DNA of 8,956 nt from JAGUXG01 sp043798435 (GTDB lineage Bacteria; UBA9089; UBA9088; JAGUXG01): the NCBI GenBank assembly GCA_043798435.1, contig JAZDOR010000122.1:1-8956 (forward strand), given 5' to 3'. Below are positions 5,918-8,956 of the stretch, piece after piece. Position numbers and translations under genes: made by a program. The notes below the pieces were generated by a model. It made no database searches. It worked only from the letters and a program-made list of their open reading frames with translations, and was not told the DNA's origin. Every line of letters starts with the position of its first letter. Positions within the stretch are counted from its first letter, which is position 1.

Positions 5918-6946
5918 ATGCAAGAAGCTCTTCTTTATGAGAGGTTGGAGGAGAAGAAGGTAGAATGCCTTCTCTGTGGCCACGGCTGCAAGATACAGTT
6001 AGGAAAGAGGGGAATATGCGGGGTAAGAGAAAATAGAGACGGCACCCTCTATAGCCTTGTCTATGGAAAAGCCTGCTCTCTCCATATTGACCCTATTGAA
6101 AAGAAGCCTTTATTCCACTTCTTTCCTGGAACGACATCCCTATCTATTGCCACAGTGGGCTGCAACTTCAGATGCTTCTTCTGCCAGAACTGGACAATAT
6201 CCCAGGCACCAAAAGAGGCAGAAGTCAGAAGTCAGGAAGAAGAGATATTTGGAGATGATATATCCCCGGAAGAGATAGTGGATGAGGCAATCAAGCAGGG
6301 GTGTAAAAGCATATCTTACACCTACACAGAGCCGACCATATTCTTTGAGTATGCCTTAGAGATAGCAAAGCTGGCCAAAGAAAAAGGAATCTACAATGTC
6401 TTTGTAACCAATGGGTTTATGAGCCCAGGGGCAATAGAGATGATTGCTCCATACTTAGATGCCGCAAATATAGACCTGAAGTCTATGGAGGATGAATTTT
6501 ACAGGATGCTCTGTGGGGGAAGGCTTAATGTTGTCCTTGATTCTATCAGAAGAATGAAGGAGCTGGGAATATGGGTTGAGGTGACAACCTTGATTATCCC
6601 AGACTATAACGATCCTATAGAAAACCTTTATAAAATTGCCAGATTCCTAAGAGAGGCTGGAGAAGATATACCCTGGCATATCTCAAGGTTCTATCCCAAT
6701 TATAAAATGACAGACATTCCGCAAACCCCAATCTCTACTATAAACAAGGCTATTGAGATTGGAAAAGAGGCAGGACTAAGATACATCTACCCGGGAAATA
6801 TCCCAAAAGACCCGAGAGAGAACACATATTGCTGGAATTGCAGGAGTTTGCTTATTGAAAGAATAGGCTTCTTTGTGCAGAAGAACAGGCTTATAAAGAA
6901 CATCTGCCCTGATTGCGGCGCCCAGATAGATGGAGTCTTTGAATAA
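5918..6946 (+). CDS. amrS: AmmeMemoRadiSam system radical SAM enzyme
   Basis: A 342-residue radical S-adenosylmethionine protein of the AmrS family, related to pyruvate formate-lyase activating enzymes. The system is named for co-occurrence with AMMECR1 and Memo homologues, and its substrate is not established to my knowledge. The cluster motif is CNFRCFFC (Cys82, 86, 89), which binds the 4Fe-4S cluster that cleaves SAM. N-terminal cysteines 17, 20, 24 and 34 and C-terminal pairs 305/308 and 330/333 look like further metal sites. YTYTEPTIFFEYA (134-146), NIDLKSM (184-190) and WHISRFYPNYKM (253-264) are family blocks. The partner genes are not in this window. All 18 arginine codons are AGA or AGG. 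The start is fixed by the promoter, 6 nt after the -10 box, with no Shine-Dalgarno. A small insert at residues 101-109 coincides with a CAGAAGT tandem repeat. Confidence 0.9.
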   Translation: MQEALLYERLEEKKVECLLCGHGCKIQLGKRGICGVRENRDGTLYSLVYGKACSLHIDPIEKKPLFHFFPGTTSLSIATVGCNFRCFFCQNWTISQAPKEAEVRSQEEEIFGDDISPEEIVDEAIKQGCKSISYTYTEPTIFFEYALEIAKLAKEKGIYNVFVTNGFMSPGAIEMIAPYLDAANIDLKSMEDEFYRMLCGGRLNVVLDSIRRMKELGIWVEVTTLIIPDYNDPIENLYKIARFLREAGEDIPWHISRFYPNYKMTDIPQTPISTINKAIEIGKEAGLRYIYPGNIPKDPRENTYCWNCRSLLIERIGFFVQKNRLIKNICPDCGAQIDGVFE

Positions 6947-6954
6947 ACAATCTT

Positions 6955-6984
6955 TTGACAAAAACCGAGGTTTCCTGATATACT
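6955..6984 (+). promoter_or_regulatory. Probable promoter of the fliN-alr operon
   Basis: TTGACA (6955-6960), an 18-nt spacer and TATACT (6979-6984) begin 9 bp after the amrS stop. Both boxes and the spacer length are the same as those of the priA promoter. The predicted start near 6991 lies about 270 nt before the fliN ATG, and nearly all of that leader is the palindromic repeat at 7006-7245. No start codon follows the -10 box at the leaderless distance. Confidence 0.6.
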
Positions 6985-7005
6985 AAAAAAAGGATTAAGG
7001 ATTTA

Positions 7006-7245
7006 GCCACAGAGGCACAGAGAAATATAAAATATAATCACGAAAACACGAAAGAATGAAAACCAGAAAAAAATATTTTTAACCACGAAGGACACGAAGA
7101 ATTATTCAGAATAATTTTTAATATTTTAATCTTTCTCTGTATGCTTTGTGTACTTTGTGGTTCAACTCTCTTTTTCCTTTTCGGGATTTCTCCATTTCGG
7201 GCTTTCGTGTTTCTTCTTCTCTGTGACTTCTGTGTCCTCTGTGGC
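7006..7245. repeat. 240-bp nested inverted repeat between promoter and fliN
   Basis: Several arms pair around one centre: GCCACAGAGG (7006-7015) with CCTCTGTGGC (7236-7245); AAACACGAAAG (7044-7054) with CTTTCGTGTTT (7202-7212); AACCACGAAGGACACGAAG (7081-7099) with 7144-7162 at 16 of 19 positions; and a perfect central hairpin AATTATT-CAG-AATAATT (7100-7116), offset to one side. The CACAGAG and CACGAAG words are shared with the element at 3379-3597. It has no credible gene. As RNA it would fold into a long stem directly before fliN, with possible effects on termination or translation. It fills the 6947-7259 gap together with the promoter. Confidence 0.7.
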
Positions 7246-7259
7246 AAGATTTATTCTCT

Positions 7260-7625
7260 ATGGATATTCAAAAATCAGAAGGTTTAGGTGGTATCTTGAA
7301 AGAGGGCATTTCTCAAAGCATTCATCCTGTTCAATTTGCCACACTAAAAAAAGAATCGTTTGAGAATCCCTTAAAAGATTTAAGCCTTTTTAGTGATGTT
7401 GTGGTTGATGTGCGTGCCCAGCTTGGTAAATCACAAAAGAAAGTCAGGGATATTTTAGATATAAAAAAGGGTTCCATTATAAAATTAGACAAGCTTGTCG
7501 GAGAACCGGTAGATATTATCGTCAACGGAAAGCTCATGGCTAAGGGTGGAATTGTAATTGTAAATGAGAGTTTAGGGGTCAGGATTACAGAGATTGTAGA
7601 ACCTATTTATGAAAGCCTCAGATAA
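7260..7625 (+). CDS. fliN: Flagellar motor switch protein FliN
   Basis: FliN forms the base of the flagellar C-ring with FliM and FliG and takes part in rotation switching and in docking export substrates. The 121-residue protein has a variable N-terminus (1-40) and a canonical SpoA/FliN domain (about 43-113): LFSDVVVDVRAQLGKS, GSIIKLDKLVGEPVDI, VNGKLMAKGGIVIV and LGVRITEIV. The length is normal for a short FliN. A type III secretion SctQ-type protein is less likely, as those are usually longer. No other flagellar gene is in the window, so it is separated from any fliM or fliY cluster. The ATG has no Shine-Dalgarno and lies 15 bp after the palindromic repeat, which seems to have replaced the native leader. 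The last 17 nt overlap alr, so the two genes are co-transcribed. Confidence 0.88.
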   Translation: MDIQKSEGLGGILKEGISQSIHPVQFATLKKESFENPLKDLSLFSDVVVDVRAQLGKSQKKVRDILDIKKGSIIKLDKLVGEPVDIIVNGKLMAKGGIVIVNESLGVRITEIVEPIYESLR

Positions 7626-8703
7626 TCTTGCCTGGGTAGAGATAAACCTCTCCTTTCTTCATCATAACTTTTCTCAGATAAAAGCACTTGTTAAGCCTGC
7701 TAAGGTAATGGCTATTGTCAAGGCAGATGCTTATGGACATGGAGCTACCGCTGTTTCTAATGCCTTAGCCGCCGCAGGAGCTGATATGCTTGGTGTTGTC
7801 TCTGTCTATGAAGGAATTCAGCTTAGAGATGCAGGGATAAACCTTCCCATTCTAATTCTCGGCTCATTCACAGAAAAAGAGGCAAAAGAGTTTGTTGCTT
7901 ACAACCTTAAAGCTACTATTTTTACCAGAAAACACCTCTCTATTTTCTCTTCATTAAGTGCTGAGATAGGTGTGCATATCAAGGTAGATACTGGTATGGG
8001 AAGGTTGGGTGTGATGGTAGATGAGGCAGAAGATTTTATTCTTGCCTCATCAAGGAGCAAAAATATCAGGATAGAGGGCATCTTCTCGCATTTTGCTTCT
8101 GCCCATCAGAAGGATAAGACCTATGCGAAGGAGCAGTTTGCAAGGCTTTCCTCTCTCTGTTTATCATTAAAGGAAAAAGGGGTTGACCCTGGCCTACGGC
8201 ACATCGCCAACTCCTCTGCCATATTAGACCTTCCTGAGACTTACTTGGATATGACAAGGCCAGGCCTCCTCCTTTATGGACTCTGGCCAGGCGATGATAT
8301 AAGGAAAACTATAGAGATTAAACCTGCCCTTACCTTCAAAACAAGGGTAGTGGCTATAAAAACACTTCAGAAGGGGTGGCACATATCTTATGGAACGACT
8401 GTTGCTGAAAAAAAGATGAATGTTGCTGTCCTTCCTGTTGGTTATAGCCATGGATATCCCCGTTTGCTTTCTAAAAAGGGCTCTGTGAACATAAGGGGAA
8501 AAAGGGCTCCTATCGTTGGTGTGGTCTGTATGGATATGACCATGATAGATGTGAGTGGTATCCCTGGTGCCTCTGTTGGTGATGAGGTTGTTCTATTTGG
8601 AGAGGGCATATCTTGCGAGGAGATAGCAAATCTTACAGGAACTATAAACTATGAGATAACAACACGGATAAGCCCGAGGGTAGAAAGGGTATATGTTGAA
8701 TAG
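7609..8703 (+). CDS. alr: Alanine racemase
   Basis: A cytoplasmic PLP enzyme that interconverts L- and D-alanine, supplying D-Ala for peptidoglycan. The 364-residue protein has the usual barrel plus beta-domain. The PLP lysine is Lys38 in VKADAYGHG (37-45). Other blocks are HIKVDTGMGRLG (123-134), HIANSSAIL (198-206), MTRPGLLLYG (215-224), catalytic Tyr261 in HISYGTTV (258-265), LPVGYSHGYPR (275-285) and CMDMTMIDV (307-315). It is complete, ending RISPRVERVYVE. The ATG at 7609 lies inside the end of fliN (17-nt overlap) with no clear Shine-Dalgarno, and it places the conserved AWVEINLSFLHHN near the N-terminus as expected. Translation probably depends on coupling to fliN. Arg codons are mostly AGA/AGG, with three CGN, consistent with the core genome. 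Confidence 0.95.
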   Translation: MKASDNLAWVEINLSFLHHNFSQIKALVKPAKVMAIVKADAYGHGATAVSNALAAAGADMLGVVSVYEGIQLRDAGINLPILILGSFTEKEAKEFVAYNLKATIFTRKHLSIFSSLSAEIGVHIKVDTGMGRLGVMVDEAEDFILASSRSKNIRIEGIFSHFASAHQKDKTYAKEQFARLSSLCLSLKEKGVDPGLRHIANSSAILDLPETYLDMTRPGLLLYGLWPGDDIRKTIEIKPALTFKTRVVAIKTLQKGWHISYGTTVAEKKMNVAVLPVGYSHGYPRLLSKKGSVNIRGKRAPIVGVVCMDMTMIDVSGIPGASVGDEVVLFGEGISCEEIANLTGTINYEITTRISPRVERVYVE

Positions 8704-8739
8704 TAAGCGTTTAGCATTGTGAAAAGAGAACACGAATTG

Positions 8740-8810
8740 TCGTAACACTTACAAAAGAAAAAAAGAGTCTCCTCTTCATTCTATCTTTTCAGATGACTAA
8801 AATGTTACGA
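8740..8810. repeat. Short inverted-repeat element downstream of alr, possible terminator
   Basis: TCGTAACA (8740-8747) pairs with TGTTACGA (8803-8810), and the next bases keep the pattern CTTA / TAAA. The same GTAACACTTTA-type terminus bounds the 219-bp element at 3379-3597, so this looks like a shortened, 71-bp member of that family. Inside, GAAAA...TTTTC and the hairpin AAGAG-TCTC-CTCTT (8763-8776) give further pairing. It lies 37 bp after the alr stop and could end the fliN-alr transcript. Confidence 0.55.
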
Positions 8811-8863
8811 AATTAGGCTCTTCAGGGTTTTTTGTGGAATCAAATGATTATTTTTGAATAATT

Positions 8864-8956
8864 CAATGCAAAATGTAAAATTAGCATTTTAGCACTTTCA
8901 AAATTATTTTTCTTTCGCTGTAATGATACTTTTGGCGTAATTATTTAGCCAAGTGA
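8864..8956. repeat. Partial second copies of the palindromic repeat family, cut by the window end
   Basis: Positions 8864-8908 match 3451-3495 at 43 of 45 bases and include the perfect hairpin TAAAAT-TAGC-ATTTTA (8876-8891). Positions 8937-8956 match the outer end of the first element (3380-3399) at about 17 of 20 bases, in the same orientation. In the first element the end precedes the inner arm by about 50 bp, but here the order is reversed, so these are parts of two rearranged copies. No gene is seen in 8704-8956. Confidence 0.6.

Noticed and set aside
7038..7247. 69-residue minus-strand reading frame rich in Lys, Arg and Gln
   Set aside because: It runs along the inverted repeat, its composition is just translated CACGAAG/CACAGAG words, and it has no start signal.
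8827..8857. T-run and TCAAA/TTTGA pairing after alr as a rho-independent terminator
   Set aside because: The T-run precedes rather than follows the weak stem, so the arrangement does not fit a terminator on the plus strand.

Overview
The window comes from a bacterium of moderate to low G+C. It carries housekeeping genes (priA, amrS, fliN, alr), a run of accessory genes, and many imperfect inverted repeats built on CACAGAG and CACGAAG motifs. No rRNA, tRNA, CRISPR array, transposase or integrase is visible, so I cannot place it taxonomically. A free-living, probably flagellated, possibly anaerobic lineage, perhaps from a little-studied phylum, would fit (inference from fliN, amrS and the repeat style).

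Layout. Positions 1-60 are the end of a dispersed repeat. Positions 127-482 (minus) are a broken internal piece of a second priA. Positions 483-3378 are an accessory block on the plus strand: a lone DUF2283 gene (600-896) behind a strong promoter, then a tightly packed set of four genes. These are CDP-glucose 4,6-dehydratase (1051-2181), an unknown four-helix membrane protein (2197-2829), a small protein resembling the BECR/PBECR-type nuclease group (2826-3143) and a second DUF2283 protein (3125-3358). The last three overlap or nearly touch, which suggests translational coupling. A 219-bp nested palindromic element (3379-3597) separates this block from the housekeeping part.

The housekeeping part starts with full-length priA (3687-5846, minus) and divergent amrS (5918-6946, plus). 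Their promoters share one 12-bp palindrome that supplies both -35 boxes, and in each case the start codon lies exactly 6 nt after the -10 box, as expected for leaderless mRNAs. Beyond amrS, a third promoter of the same type (6955-6984) is separated from fliN (7260-7625) by a 240-bp nested inverted repeat. fliN overlaps alr (7609-8703). The window ends in more pieces of the same repeat family.

How the parts relate. PriA (replication restart), Alr (D-alanine for peptidoglycan) and FliN (flagellar switch) are core functions. AmrS is a radical SAM protein whose usual partners are not in this window. The accessory block differs from its surroundings in arginine codons (14 of 25 CGN in the dehydratase, 0 of 18 in amrS) and in carrying recognisable Shine-Dalgarno sequences. 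It is therefore probably acquired DNA. The candidate new system is the coupled set membrane protein / nuclease-like protein / DUF2283, with a sugar-nucleotide enzyme at its head.
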